This document shows, one piece after another, positions 1-8,051 of a stretch of 64,000 nucleotides of DNA; the stretch's first letter is position 1; each line of letters starts with the position of its first letter. Origin of the DNA: Allopusillimonas ginsengisoli (lineage in GTDB: Bacteria > Pseudomonadota > Gammaproteobacteria > Burkholderiales > Burkholderiaceae_B); NCBI GenBank assembly GCA_005239165.1, contig RAPG01000015.1, forward strand, positions 1 through 64,000, given 5' to 3'. A program made the position numbers and the translations under genes. The notes under the pieces were generated by a model, which saw only the letters and a list, made by a program, of their open reading frames with translations, searched no databases and was not told the origin of the DNA.

Positions 1-105
1 TATTTTATGTCTTGCAAAGACGTAACCATACAATCAGTCAGACGCAAATCGCCGCTTGACACTTAGAAGGGCGTCCACGGCTAGCACCGCACCGCGCCCG
101 CCTCC

Positions 106-1223
106 TTACGCCGGGGCAGGAGAACCGGGTTTTTTGGGGGCTTTCACCCGCAGCCTGCGCCACATCATAAACATCATCAGCGCCAGGAACAGGGCATGTA
201 CCAGCCACAAGCCCACCCCGAAGGCGAGCTGGCCGTTGCTGATCCAGCCGCGAGAGAGATTGATGAGATTCATGTACAGCAAGCCAACCAGGCCCGCCAG
301 CAAGTAATCGCCCGAGCGGCCCAGCCGGGGGTTTACGGCACCCAGCGGAAGGGCCAGCAGTGCAAGGTTAAGCGCTGCAAGAGGCAATGCCAGCCTCCAC
401 ATGACCTGTGAGCGCGCACGATCGGTGTCGTCGGCCAGCAATTGCCCCGTGGGCCTGGCTTTTGTCTTGCTTTCGGCCTCGCGACGAACCGCCTCCAGAG
501 ACGTGCTGTCAGATTTGCTTTCAAGCCTGAACCCGTAGCGGTCAAAATCAAACAGCCGGAAATCTGGCTTGCCGGGCTTGAGGTCATAGCGGTGACCTGA
601 GCTGAGCACCAGAAACCGGTCACCGTTTTTTCAGTCTGAATATTGGCGCTTTCTGCGGTGATTATGCTATGCCATTCGGGGTCGATAACGCGGGCAATGA
701 CACGTCCTAGCTCTTCGCCAGGGGCACTTGGTTCTTCGGCAAAAAACACGCGGTCTCCGCCTTGTGTTTCGATAAATTGCCCCGCAGTTACCTTGGAAAG
801 GTCAGAGCGCTGCTCATACCGCTGACGATACTCGCCGATCTGTCTGTATGCCCAAGGCGATGCGAACAGAGTCAGCAAGGCAATCAGCAAAGACACTGGC
901 AAGGCACAGCGCAGTATTGGGGCTATCCAGTCTTTAAGTGATAAGCCGCTGACAAACCACACCACCATTTCGGATTCGCGATAGCTTCTTGTAACCGTGG
1001 TGAGCACTGCAATAAACAGCGAAACAGCCAGAATTACAGGCAATGCTGTAATACTGGAGAAGGCGGCGAGCCCGAAAACAATGTCTGCCCCAATGGCACC
1101 ATTGGCGGCTTCTCCGAGCAGACGAACCAGCAAGACACTAAGCCAAACGACCATCAGCGTCGAGAACACGACACCTGCGTGACTCGTTATTTCGGCTACT
1201 ACAGAACGTTTGAATAGTGACAT
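106..1223 (-). pseudogene. lptF: LPS export permease LptF, interrupted by a 1-base frameshift
   Basis: LptF is an inner-membrane permease subunit of the LptB2FG transporter that extracts lipopolysaccharide for the Lpt bridge. The N-terminal half (start at 1223) has the family's first membrane helices and the start of the periplasmic domain. The reading then shifts at the A-run opposite 626-631. The rest of the protein, including the last helices (LALPLAALNLALLALPLG and following) and a basic C-terminus, continues in another frame to the stop at 106. Restoring one A (A6 to A7) gives TEKNGDRFLVLSSG and about 372 residues, a normal length for the family. It diverges from pepA, the same arrangement as in E. 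coli. lptG would be expected next to the left, but 1-105 shows no recognisable lptG start. LptF is normally essential, so a sequencing or assembly error is the likeliest explanation. Confidence 0.9.
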
Positions 1224-1280
1224 GAGAGAATATGCGGGATAATCGTAAGCATCCTATTAGACACTTACCGGGAAATTTGA

Positions 1281-2783
1281 ATGGAATTTAGCACACAGAC
1301 AACGGCTTCCTTGCATCAAATCAAGACAGCGGCCCTGGCAGTAGGCGTATTTGCCGACGGTGAATTGAGCGCCGCAGCCGATATTATCGACCGTGCAACT
1401 GACGGCGCACTGCGTGCCGTGCTGAAAACAGAATTTAAGGCCAAGCCTGATACCCACCTGGTATTGCGCAACCTTGAGGGTGTTATGGCAGTGCGGGTTA
1501 TTTTAATCGGTTTGGGCAAGAAAAACGCCTACAAGCCTGCTGTACATGTCAGCGCCGAGCTTGCCTTTGCCCGATACTGCGCCGAAGCATCCCTTACCGA
1601 GGGTGTCACAACGCTGGCTTCCATAGAGTGCCCGGGCTCCAGTCTGCAAGAGCGCGCACGTGCCGCAGCAACGGCGGGGCTGCGTGCTGTTTACCGCTAC
1701 ACCCAAACATTTGGCAAGCCCCAAGACCCTGCACCTAAACTCAAAAAAATAGCGCTCTCGGTGGCACGCAGCGATGCTGCAGAAGCCCAGAAAGGTTTGC
1801 GCGAAGGTCGGGCCATCGGCAATGGCATGAGTCTTACCCGACTGCTGGGCGATCTGCCTCCCAATGTCTGCACGCCCACCTATCTGGGCAATACTGCCAA
1901 AAAGCTTGCCCGCGAGTTCAAGACACTGAAGGCCGAGGTACTCGACCAGAAACGCATTGAAGCGCTCAAGATGGGCTCGTTCCTGTCTGTGGCACGCGGC
2001 TCCTACGAGCCACCCGCTTTCATCGTCCTCAAGCACACACCGGCCGGCATGACAGCCGCCCAGCGCAAAAACAAGGCACCCATCGTACTGGTCGGCAAGG
2101 GCATCACCTTTGATGCGGGTGGCATTTCCCTGAAGCCCGCAGCGGCCATGGACGAAATGAAATACGACATGTGCGGGGCCGCGAGCGTATTTGGCACCAT
2201 GCGGGCCGTTGCCGAGCTCGAACTAGACCGTGAAATCATCGGCATTATCGTCGCCTGCGAAAACCTGCCTAGTGGCCGTGCCAACAAGCCCGGTGACATC
2301 GTCACGAGCATGTCAGGGCAAACCATAGAGATCCTCAATACCGATGCCGAAGGCCGGCTGGTACTGTGTGACGCACTTACCTATGCCGAGCGCTTTAAAC
2401 CCGCCGCCGTTATTGATATCGCCACCCTCACGGGGGCCTGCGTCATTGCCCTGGGCAATGTCAACACCGGGCTGTTCAGCACCGACGACGCTCTTGCCGA
2501 AGGCCTGCTGCAGGCAGGTCGCGAAGCCAACGACCCGGCGTGGCGCATGCCCATCGAAGAGGCCTACCAGAAGCAGTTACACTCCAATTTCGCCGACATC
2601 GCCAACATTGGCGGGCGCGAGGCTGGGGCCGTCACGGCGGCTTGTTTCTTGTCGCGCTTTACGCAAAACTACGCTTGGGCTCATCTTGACATCGCCGGTA
2701 CAGCCTGGAGCAGTGGCAAGCAAAAAGGCGCATCAGGCCGCCCTGTTCCGCTGCTGGTCAATTACCTGATCGGCCAGGCCTGA
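1281..2783 (+). CDS. pepA: Leucyl aminopeptidase PepA (M17)
   Basis: Cytosolic two-metal M17 exopeptidase that removes N-terminal residues from peptides; in enterobacteria it also binds DNA. The product is 500 residues, the usual PepA length. The C-terminal catalytic domain has the metal/catalytic segment GKGITFDAGG near residue 270 and the family signature NTDAEGRL near residue 353. The N-terminal macrodomain-like region is intact. The ATG at 1281 gives MEFSTQ. The gene is divergent from lptF, with only 57 bp between the starts, so the two promoters must lie very close together. holC follows 76 bp downstream. No frameshift or missing catalytic residue is seen. Confidence 0.97.
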   Translation: MEFSTQTTASLHQIKTAALAVGVFADGELSAAADIIDRATDGALRAVLKTEFKAKPDTHLVLRNLEGVMAVRVILIGLGKKNAYKPAVHVSAELAFARYCAEASLTEGVTTLASIECPGSSLQERARAAATAGLRAVYRYTQTFGKPQDPAPKLKKIALSVARSDAAEAQKGLREGRAIGNGMSLTRLLGDLPPNVCTPTYLGNTAKKLAREFKTLKAEVLDQKRIEALKMGSFLSVARGSYEPPAFIVLKHTPAGMTAAQRKNKAPIVLVGKGITFDAGGISLKPAAAMDEMKYDMCGAASVFGTMRAVAELELDREIIGIIVACENLPSGRANKPGDIVTSMSGQTIEILNTDAEGRLVLCDALTYAERFKPAAVIDIATLTGACVIALGNVNTGLFSTDDALAEGLLQAGREANDPAWRMPIEEAYQKQLHSNFADIANIGGREAGAVTAACFLSRFTQNYAWAHLDIAGTAWSSGKQKGASGRPVPLLVNYLIGQA

Positions 2784-2821
2784 AGGGGCTGATGGCTAGC
2801 ATGGTTTATGCTCACCCACTT

Positions 2822-2845
2822 CGCCACGGCATGCATGCCGTGGCG
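2822..2845. repeat. Perfect 24-bp palindrome just upstream of holC
   Basis: The half-site CGCCACGGCATG is followed directly by its reverse complement with no spacer. It ends 14 bp before the holC ATG and lies in the 76-bp pepA-holC gap. As RNA it would fold into a long hairpin that occludes the GGCGGG stretch, the only purine-rich candidate ribosome-binding segment. It has no U-tract on either strand, so a rho-independent terminator is unlikely. Confidence 0.75.
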
Positions 2846-2859
2846 GGCATCGCGACATA

Positions 2860-3315
2860 ATGTCACGCATTGATTTCGCCTTTGGCGCGTCTGATCGTCT
2901 GCGCATGGCCTGTGAAGTAGCTGGCAAGCAGTTTGCCGCAGGGCGCTTGCTGCTGGTTTATACCCAGGATGCTGCAAGGCTGGCCAAGTTCGACCGCCTT
3001 TTGTGGGGATATAGCGCCACGGCGTTTATTCCTCACGTCATGGCTGAAGATCCTCTGGCCTCGCAGACACCCATTCTTCTGAGCCAGGTTGTTACCGACG
3101 AACCTCTGCTGAACCGCCCGGGATCCTGGCTGCTTAATCTCGATCTGCAGATTCCTCCGCACGCCGGACAGTTTGAGCGCATACTGGAAATCGTCTCCGG
3201 ACACGACCAGGACAAGCGTGCAGCGCGAGAACGATGGCGCCAGTATGAGGCTGCCGGTCATGATGTGCGCGCTCACGATGTGTCGGGTCGCGATGCAGGC
3301 AAGACGCAACGATGA
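2860..3315 (+). CDS. holC: DNA polymerase III chi subunit
   Basis: HolC (chi) belongs to the clamp-loader/SSB-binding part of the replicative polymerase. It joins the gamma complex through psi and contacts the SSB tail. The 151-residue product starts MSRIDFAFGA, followed by family-typical stretches: CEVAGKQFAAGRLLLVYTQD, then a DRLLWGYSATAFIPH segment, and later TPILLSQ. Position directly after pepA is the standard context (pepA-holC-valS in many proteobacteria), but valS does not follow here. The last 30 or so residues are charged and not conserved. The start codon has only a weak ribosome-binding site, lying within the palindrome at 2822-2845. Confidence 0.88.
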   Translation: MSRIDFAFGASDRLRMACEVAGKQFAAGRLLLVYTQDAARLAKFDRLLWGYSATAFIPHVMAEDPLASQTPILLSQVVTDEPLLNRPGSWLLNLDLQIPPHAGQFERILEIVSGHDQDKRAARERWRQYEAAGHDVRAHDVSGRDAGKTQR

Positions 3316-3446
3316 CACAGGCCGCCGCCCCGCACGGAACCTTGTCAAAGGAAAACAGTCTTAATCAAGTGCGGCTTTTGCTTGCATATTCAGCTGTTTG
3401 TAAGTTAATCTCGCACCATAGTATTTATTACACAAGGGACATCTAA

Positions 3447-4148
3447 ATGGCCGATTTTCGTTCATCACCCTCTATTCAAAGCGGTTACGGTACCGTCACA
3501 CAAGAAGCTCGCAATCGCGTCATGCGCAACACATACTGGTTGCTGGCCATTTCACTGGTGCCAACGGTACTGGGCGCCATGGTGGGGCTTTACAGTGGCA
3601 TCAATCAGGTTATGGGTGCAAGCCCGGGCACCAGCACCATTGTTTTCCTCATTGGTGCGTTTGGGCTCATGTATCTTATTGAGCGTAACAAAAACAGTTC
3701 GCTGGGCGTGGCCCTGCTGCTGGCGTTCACGTTTTTCATGGGCATCATGCTGTCGCGGCTGCTTGGTCATGTCATGGGCCTGGCCAACGGTTCGCAGCTG
3801 ATCATGATGGCATTCGGCGGCACCGCCATCGTATTCGGCGCCATGGCCAGCGTAGCCAGCACCAGCAAGCGCGACTTCTCCACCATGCACAAGTTCTTGT
3901 TCATTGGGGTTGTTCTGCTTATCGTAGCTTCGCTCGCCAACATGTTCTTTCAAATGCCTGCGCTCATGATCACCATTTCGGTCATGGCTATAGGCATATT
4001 CTCCGCACTACTGCTGGTTGACCTGCAACGCGTTATCAACGGGGGCGAAACCAATTACGTCACCGCAACGCTCGCTGTCTACCTCGACGTATACAACATT
4101 TTCGCCAACCTGCTCATGTTGCTGGGCATCTTCGGCAACCGCGAGTAA
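3447..4148 (+). CDS. Bax inhibitor-1/YccA family membrane protein
   Basis: Integral membrane protein of the BI-1 (TMBIM) family, 233 residues with about seven hydrophobic helices. Bacterial relatives such as YbhL and YccA are proton-sensitive cation-leak or FtsH-modulating proteins; the exact role here is not known. Visible family features are the N-terminal soluble stretch before the first helix (TYWLLAISLVPTVLG) and the C-terminal segment LYLDVYNIFANLLMLLG written here as VYLDVYNIFANLL, which carries the conserved Asp of the pore region. AAGGGACA lies about 7 bases ahead of the ATG and acts as ribosome-binding site. A terminator follows at 4251-4282. Confidence 0.9.
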   Translation: MADFRSSPSIQSGYGTVTQEARNRVMRNTYWLLAISLVPTVLGAMVGLYSGINQVMGASPGTSTIVFLIGAFGLMYLIERNKNSSLGVALLLAFTFFMGIMLSRLLGHVMGLANGSQLIMMAFGGTAIVFGAMASVASTSKRDFSTMHKFLFIGVVLLIVASLANMFFQMPALMITISVMAIGIFSALLLVDLQRVINGGETNYVTATLAVYLDVYNIFANLLMLLGIFGNRE

Positions 4149-4250
4149 CAACCGGCTAGCTTTTCACAAGCAGGCCGCCAGCGTGCGGCCTGTCGTCGGC
4201 AAAATACGGCATTAACCCTTGCCGGTATCAAACAGCCACATCATATATTT

Positions 4251-4282
4251 AGCCCGAATGCGTCATGCGACGTCTTCGGGCT
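4251..4282 (+). terminator. Terminator hairpin between convergent genes
   Basis: AGCCCGAA (4251-4258) pairs with TTCGGGCT (4275-4282), and an inner CGTC/GACG stem tightens the fold. The T-rich stretch CTTTCGTTTCTTTT follows on the plus strand. It would terminate the BI-1 family gene. It overlaps the last codons of the convergent RarD-like gene, which stops at 4263. Confidence 0.65.
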
Positions 4283-5258
4283 TTCGTTTCTTTTCGTCTA
4301 TTTTGCAAGATGACGTAGCCTCAATAGCGTTTTTGAGCGTGTTTTCAGGACGGGCCACTGTACTTTTTCTTCTGCTGTCTCTCAACCATTTATAGCCTCC
4401 CTCCCCCGCGATCAGCACAACAGCCAGCCATATAGGCATATAGGTAAACAATGCAGCAGCCGGCACGGGCTCGTTCAGCATCAGTACCGACACCCAGAAC
4501 AGCAATATGGGCTCCACGTAGCCCAGCATGCCAAACAACCCAAAGGGCAGCAGACGACCGGCTGACAGATAGCCTGCCAGAGCGACTGAACTGATCAGGC
4601 CCAGCAAGGGCACCAGCAAAAAAAGCCTGGGATAGGCAATCAGCTGCGCAAAGGCCGACATGCCGTTTTCAGGGAGCATAAGCACCAATAACGCAATCGG
4701 CATCAGAAACAGCATATCGAACCACAGCAGACCCAGTGAGCCTTCGTGCAGTTCGCGTCGCAATATGAAGTAAGGCGGGTAGCCCAGCATGACAAGCGCG
4801 GTCACCCACGAAAATGCCCCTGTACGCCCCAGCTCGTGCGCAACACCAACTACAGCCAGCCACACAGCCAGATTTTGCAACCTGCTCAGTCGTTCTTTAT
4901 AGACCACACGACCTATCAGCACCATGGAAATAGGTAAAAGAAAGTACCCCATGGATACGTCCAGGGCTTTCTGATGCAAAGGCGCCCACACAAACAGCCA
5001 GAGCTGCACCCCCACCAATGCCGCACTGGCCAGCAACACCAGCCACAAGCGCGGCTCGCGGCACAGGCGCTGCCAAATGGTGCTGACCTGGCCCCAACCC
5101 CTGCCCCGGGTAATAATGAGCGCCAGAGCCGGCAAACCCAAGGCAATGCGCCAGGCAAAAACCTGCAGACCACTCATGGGATGCAGTACTGTTGTATAAA
5201 AAAATAACAGCGCAAACAGGCAGGAAGACATGACCGATAAGGCAACCCCAGTTCTCAT
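4263..5258 (-). CDS. rarD: RarD-like EamA/DMT-family permease
   Basis: Predicted inner-membrane transporter of the drug/metabolite superfamily with about ten hydrophobic segments. It begins MRTGVALSVMSSCLFALLF and contains FAWRIALGLPAL, a pattern typical of RarD proteins (YeYFAWRi-like). RarD was named for chloramphenicol sensitivity; its substrate is not established. I chose the ATG at 5258 because it overlaps the stop of the upstream PIN gene as ATGA, indicating translational coupling. An in-frame ATG at 5273 would only add five residues. The C-terminal 45 residues are polar and lysine-rich. Confidence 0.82.
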   Translation of the reverse strand: MRTGVALSVMSSCLFALLFFYTTVLHPMSGLQVFAWRIALGLPALALIITRGRGWGQVSTIWQRLCREPRLWLVLLASAALVGVQLWLFVWAPLHQKALDVSMGYFLLPISMVLIGRVVYKERLSRLQNLAVWLAVVGVAHELGRTGAFSWVTALVMLGYPPYFILRRELHEGSLGLLWFDMLFLMPIALLVLMLPENGMSAFAQLIAYPRLFLLVPLLGLISSVALAGYLSAGRLLPFGLFGMLGYVEPILLFWVSVLMLNEPVPAAALFTYMPIWLAVVLIAGEGGYKWLRDSRRKSTVARPENTLKNAIEATSSCKIDEKKRKPEDVA

Positions 5259-5836
5259 CGTACAGTCACACACAGTTTGTTAAGACGGAACAGGCACTCA
5301 CGCTTCAGAATCGTCTGCAACGCTTGAGCCTCGCGCTCAGGTGTTATCAGATAGCCTGGAGCCTCGTTAAGCATCTCTGCAATCTCTCGGGGATAATCTG
5401 CATGGCAACGCACCAGAAACTGGTCGGGATCCATAAGGCCTACGCCCAGATGATAAAGTTCACCCCGATGAAAATCTCGAATATTGCGCGTAACAATCGT
5501 TACGGCGGCCTGGGGAGATGAGACAAGAGCCTTGCGTGCTGCTGCAATGACGTGCCAGTCTTTGGGATCGCTGCGTTCCAGCCCTGACTTGTATTGACTT
5601 ACATCGCCCAGATTCGCCCGGGGAAAATCATGCTGCAAAGCCTGCCATTGATCCGCAATGCCGGCGGCGGGAACCCCCCACAAACGTGCAGCGTTTCTGC
5701 GCCACTCATCACCAATGACGTCACTCCAGATAGGGCGGAAACAGCCACGTGTTGCCAGTCGCAAAATACCCTGGCGCAATACATTCGAAATAAGTACACA
5801 AGTGTCGAGCACAACAAGCTCTGGCATCGGTTTCAA
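5255..5836 (-). CDS. PIN-domain protein (VapC-like nuclease fold)
   Basis: 193-residue protein with the PIN-domain acidic layout: LDTCVLISN near the N-terminus, an Asp-Glu pair in GDEWRRN, DPKDWHVIAAA in the middle and TRNIRDF near residue 130. PIN domains are metal-dependent ribonucleases, and many are VapC toxins. No small antitoxin gene lies next to it. It sits instead between recO and the RarD-like gene, overlapping the recO stop by about 4 bases and the next start by ATGA, so it is co-translated with a DNA-repair gene. The C-terminal 50 residues extend beyond a minimal VapC. Function is inferred only from fold motifs. Confidence 0.75.
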   Translation of the reverse strand: MKPMPELVVLDTCVLISNVLRQGILRLATRGCFRPIWSDVIGDEWRRNAARLWGVPAAGIADQWQALQHDFPRANLGDVSQYKSGLERSDPKDWHVIAAARKALVSSPQAAVTIVTRNIRDFHRGELYHLGVGLMDPDQFLVRCHADYPREIAEMLNEAPGYLITPEREAQALQTILKRECLFRLNKLCVTVR

Positions 5837-6417
5837 TACTTCTGTAGCTCCATCAAGACCTTACGCGTCTGCAGAGGACGCTGCAACAAGACATTGAGCC
5901 GGTCGCGCAATGAGCGGCGCAGCTCAGGTTCGTACGCGGGGTCATCAAAATCAGGGAGTGCTTCAGACGTTCCATAACCAGTTTCATTCAGCAGCACCCA
6001 TTCAAAACGCCGCAGAGCGCTGGCTGCCGACTGGTTGTCGCTTAGACGCTGCAGGGCAGCATCATAGGCCTCATAGAGCGTCGGATGCGGGTCTTCTCGC
6101 GCCAGTAATCGCAACAGCAACTCGTTCATGTACCACGCCGACATGAAAGCGCGGCCGCGCAGCGCATGAATACCCCCACACTCTGCACGCGTAAGCGTCT
6201 TGACTTCAGCTGCCCCGCTCCAGGACAGACTTAATGGCTGGAATGCCGACAGTACAGGACGCAGTGCGGAGTGTGGGCGTTTGGCCCCCTTGGCAACCAG
6301 GGCCACAATGCCATGTTGGTGTGTAAAGGCCTGGACAATTAACGAGGTCTCGCGCCACGGCGCCGCATGAAGCAGATAGCCTGGGGTATCGTGAACACGA
6401 AGTACCCGTCTATTCAT
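5833..6417 (-). CDS. recO: DNA repair protein RecO, short form
   Basis: RecO helps RecR load RecA on SSB-coated DNA in gap repair. The N-terminal OB-fold half is well conserved: GYLLHAAPWRETSLIVQAFT, then LVAKGAKRPHSALRPVL and FQPLSLSWSG. The C-terminus RPLQTRKVLMEL matches the family end. The product has only 194 residues against about 240 for E. coli RecO. After NETGYG the usual cysteine-bearing central stretch and part of the helical domain are missing, and the protein passes almost directly to the last helix. The shortening is in frame, so it is not a frameshift. The gene overlaps the era stop by 8 bases, in the common rnc-era-recO order; pdxJ, often next, is absent. Confidence 0.88.
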   Translation of the reverse strand: MNRRVLRVHDTPGYLLHAAPWRETSLIVQAFTHQHGIVALVAKGAKRPHSALRPVLSAFQPLSLSWSGAAEVKTLTRAECGGIHALRGRAFMSAWYMNELLLRLLAREDPHPTLYEAYDAALQRLSDNQSAASALRRFEWVLLNETGYGTSEALPDFDDPAYEPELRRSLRDRLNVLLQRPLQTRKVLMELQKY

Positions 6418-7297
6418 ATCCTAGTTCGCGCAAGGTACTATCGCGATCAGACCAGCCCTTGCGCACCTTGATATACACATCCAGGAATACAGGTTTCTCG
6501 AGTAGCTTGACCATATCTTGCCGGGCCTCGGTGGCAATGCGCTTCATGTGCACACCGCCGGTACCCAGCAAAATGGGTTTATGCGAATCGCGCTCGATAA
6601 CAATACAGGCCGACACGCGCGCGCCTTCTTCATTTTCTTCCCATTTTTCAATAACGACTGTGCACCCATACGGCAGTTCGTCGCCAACAAGACGGAAAAT
6701 TTTCTCGCGCAGCATTTCAGCCACGATAAAGCGCATGGGACGATCTGTAAGCGTATCGGCCTCAAACATGGCCTCGCCCTCTGGCAACCTTGCGGCAATT
6801 TCGGCAAGCAGGTTTTCGAGCTGAACACCACGCAATGCGCTCACTGGCACAACCGCTGCATATGGATACTGCGCCATGATCTTGCCCGTATAGGCGAACA
6901 GATCATTTTTGCTCTTGAGTGCATCTACCTTGTTGATTACCAGTATGGTTTTTTCTGGAGCCGGAAGCAACGGCAGTATCTGCGCATCACCTGCGGACCA
7001 TTTTCCCGCCTCAACCACATGGACTACCACGTCAACGTCAGTGAGCGCCTGAGTGACCACGCGATTCATCATGCGATTCATCGCACCACCATGACGAGTC
7101 TGAAAGCCCGGCGTATCAACAAAAATAAATTGCTCTTGCTCCCGGGTAAGCACGCCATGAATGCGATGACGGGTAGTCTGAGCCTTGCGAGACACAATAG
7201 ATATTTTTGACCCGATCAGGGCATTGACCAGCGTTGACTTGCCAACATTGGGGCGCCCGATCACCGCCACAAATCCACAATTAAAAGTATCGGTCAT
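6410..7297 (-). CDS. era: GTPase Era, 30S ribosome assembly factor
   Basis: Essential GTPase that binds the 3' end of 16S rRNA and assists 30S maturation at the membrane. 295 residues. The G1 motif GRPNVGKST is near residue 14, the effector stretch KAQTTRHRI is followed by DTPG (G3) near residue 62, and NKVD (G4) is near residue 123. A C-terminal KH domain includes GTGGVHMKRIATEARQDM. The start overlaps the rnc stop as ATGA (7294-7297) and the stop overlaps recO, so the three are translationally coupled. It is intact and of normal length. Confidence 0.97.
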   Translation of the reverse strand: MTDTFNCGFVAVIGRPNVGKSTLVNALIGSKISIVSRKAQTTRHRIHGVLTREQEQFIFVDTPGFQTRHGGAMNRMMNRVVTQALTDVDVVVHVVEAGKWSAGDAQILPLLPAPEKTILVINKVDALKSKNDLFAYTGKIMAQYPYAAVVPVSALRGVQLENLLAEIAARLPEGEAMFEADTLTDRPMRFIVAEMLREKIFRLVGDELPYGCTVVIEKWEENEEGARVSACIVIERDSHKPILLGTGGVHMKRIATEARQDMVKLLEKPVFLDVYIKVRKGWSDRDSTLRELGYE

Positions 7298-8051
7298 TTG
7301 TTCTCCTGGGCTACCGCCACGGGCAGCGATAACTGCTTGACCTTGCGGGAACGGGCGGCGCTGCGCCCTTTTAAAGGCGCAAGCGCCCTGATGGCCACAA
7401 TGGCCTGTTCAGCCGCCAACTGCTCAGCAGCACGGCGACTAGTGCCGCCGGCCGTAACCTTGATGTCGAGCTTGGGCACCTGGCACTCCACCTCAAAGGT
7501 CTGGTTATGCGCCGCACCGTGCGTACCTATAACCGTGTACAAGGGAAGATCAAGCTTGCGGGCCTGAAGCAACTCTTGCAGCAGCGTTTTTGCATCTTTG
7601 CCAAGAGACTTGGGATCAACATGCTCAAGTATGAAGTCATACTGTAGCTCAATGACCCGCCTGGCCTCTTCAAAGCCGCCGTCTAGAAACACTGCTCCAA
7701 AAATGGCCTCAACCGTGTCGGCAAGTATGGATGGCCTGCGGAAACCACCGCTTTTGAGCTCTCCCTCGCCCAGTCTAAGATACTGTGACAGCGAAAGGTG
7801 ATCAGCAATATCGGCCAGTGCTGCCTGCTTCACCAGATTGGCTCGCAGACGCGAGAGGTCGCCTTCCGCGAGTTTGGGAAAACGCCTGAAAAGCAGTGCG
7901 GCAACGATAAAATTGACGACTGAATCCCCCAGAAACTCGAGCCGCTCATTGTGGCGCGCACTATGGCTTCTGTGCGTCAGTGCCTGCTCAAGCAGCTTCA
8001 TATCATTAAATGATAATCGAGAGCCGCCTGCAGAGAGTCAGTACCGGGCAT
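7294..8051 (-). CDS. rnc: Ribonuclease III with an N-terminal frameshift
   Basis: RNase III cuts double-stranded RNA in rRNA processing and regulation. The catalytic signature ERLEFLGDSV, the second acidic cluster DTVEAIFGAVFLDGG and a C-terminal dsRNA-binding domain are clear. As it stands, the main frame opens only at the ATG at 8001 (MKLLEQALTHRS), lacking the normal first helix. The missing N-terminus is present in another frame: ATG at 8049-8051 reads MPGTDSLQAALDYH. One extra A in the AAA at 8008-8010 would join it as DYHFNDMKLLEQ, giving 252 residues. That ATG overlaps the lepB stop as TGATG, strongly supporting it as the true start. This is either a 1-base sequence error or a real lesion. 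Confidence 0.92.

Noticed and set aside
1..105. Start of lptG expected left of lptF
   Set aside because: The minus-strand sequence before the lptF stop gives only short frames such as MVTSLQDIK at 1-29, which do not resemble LptG. Too little sequence to call.
3552..3953. Minus-strand frame opposite the BI-1 family gene
   Set aside because: Antisense overlap with a conserved membrane protein, His/Gln/Glu-rich composition, no motif.
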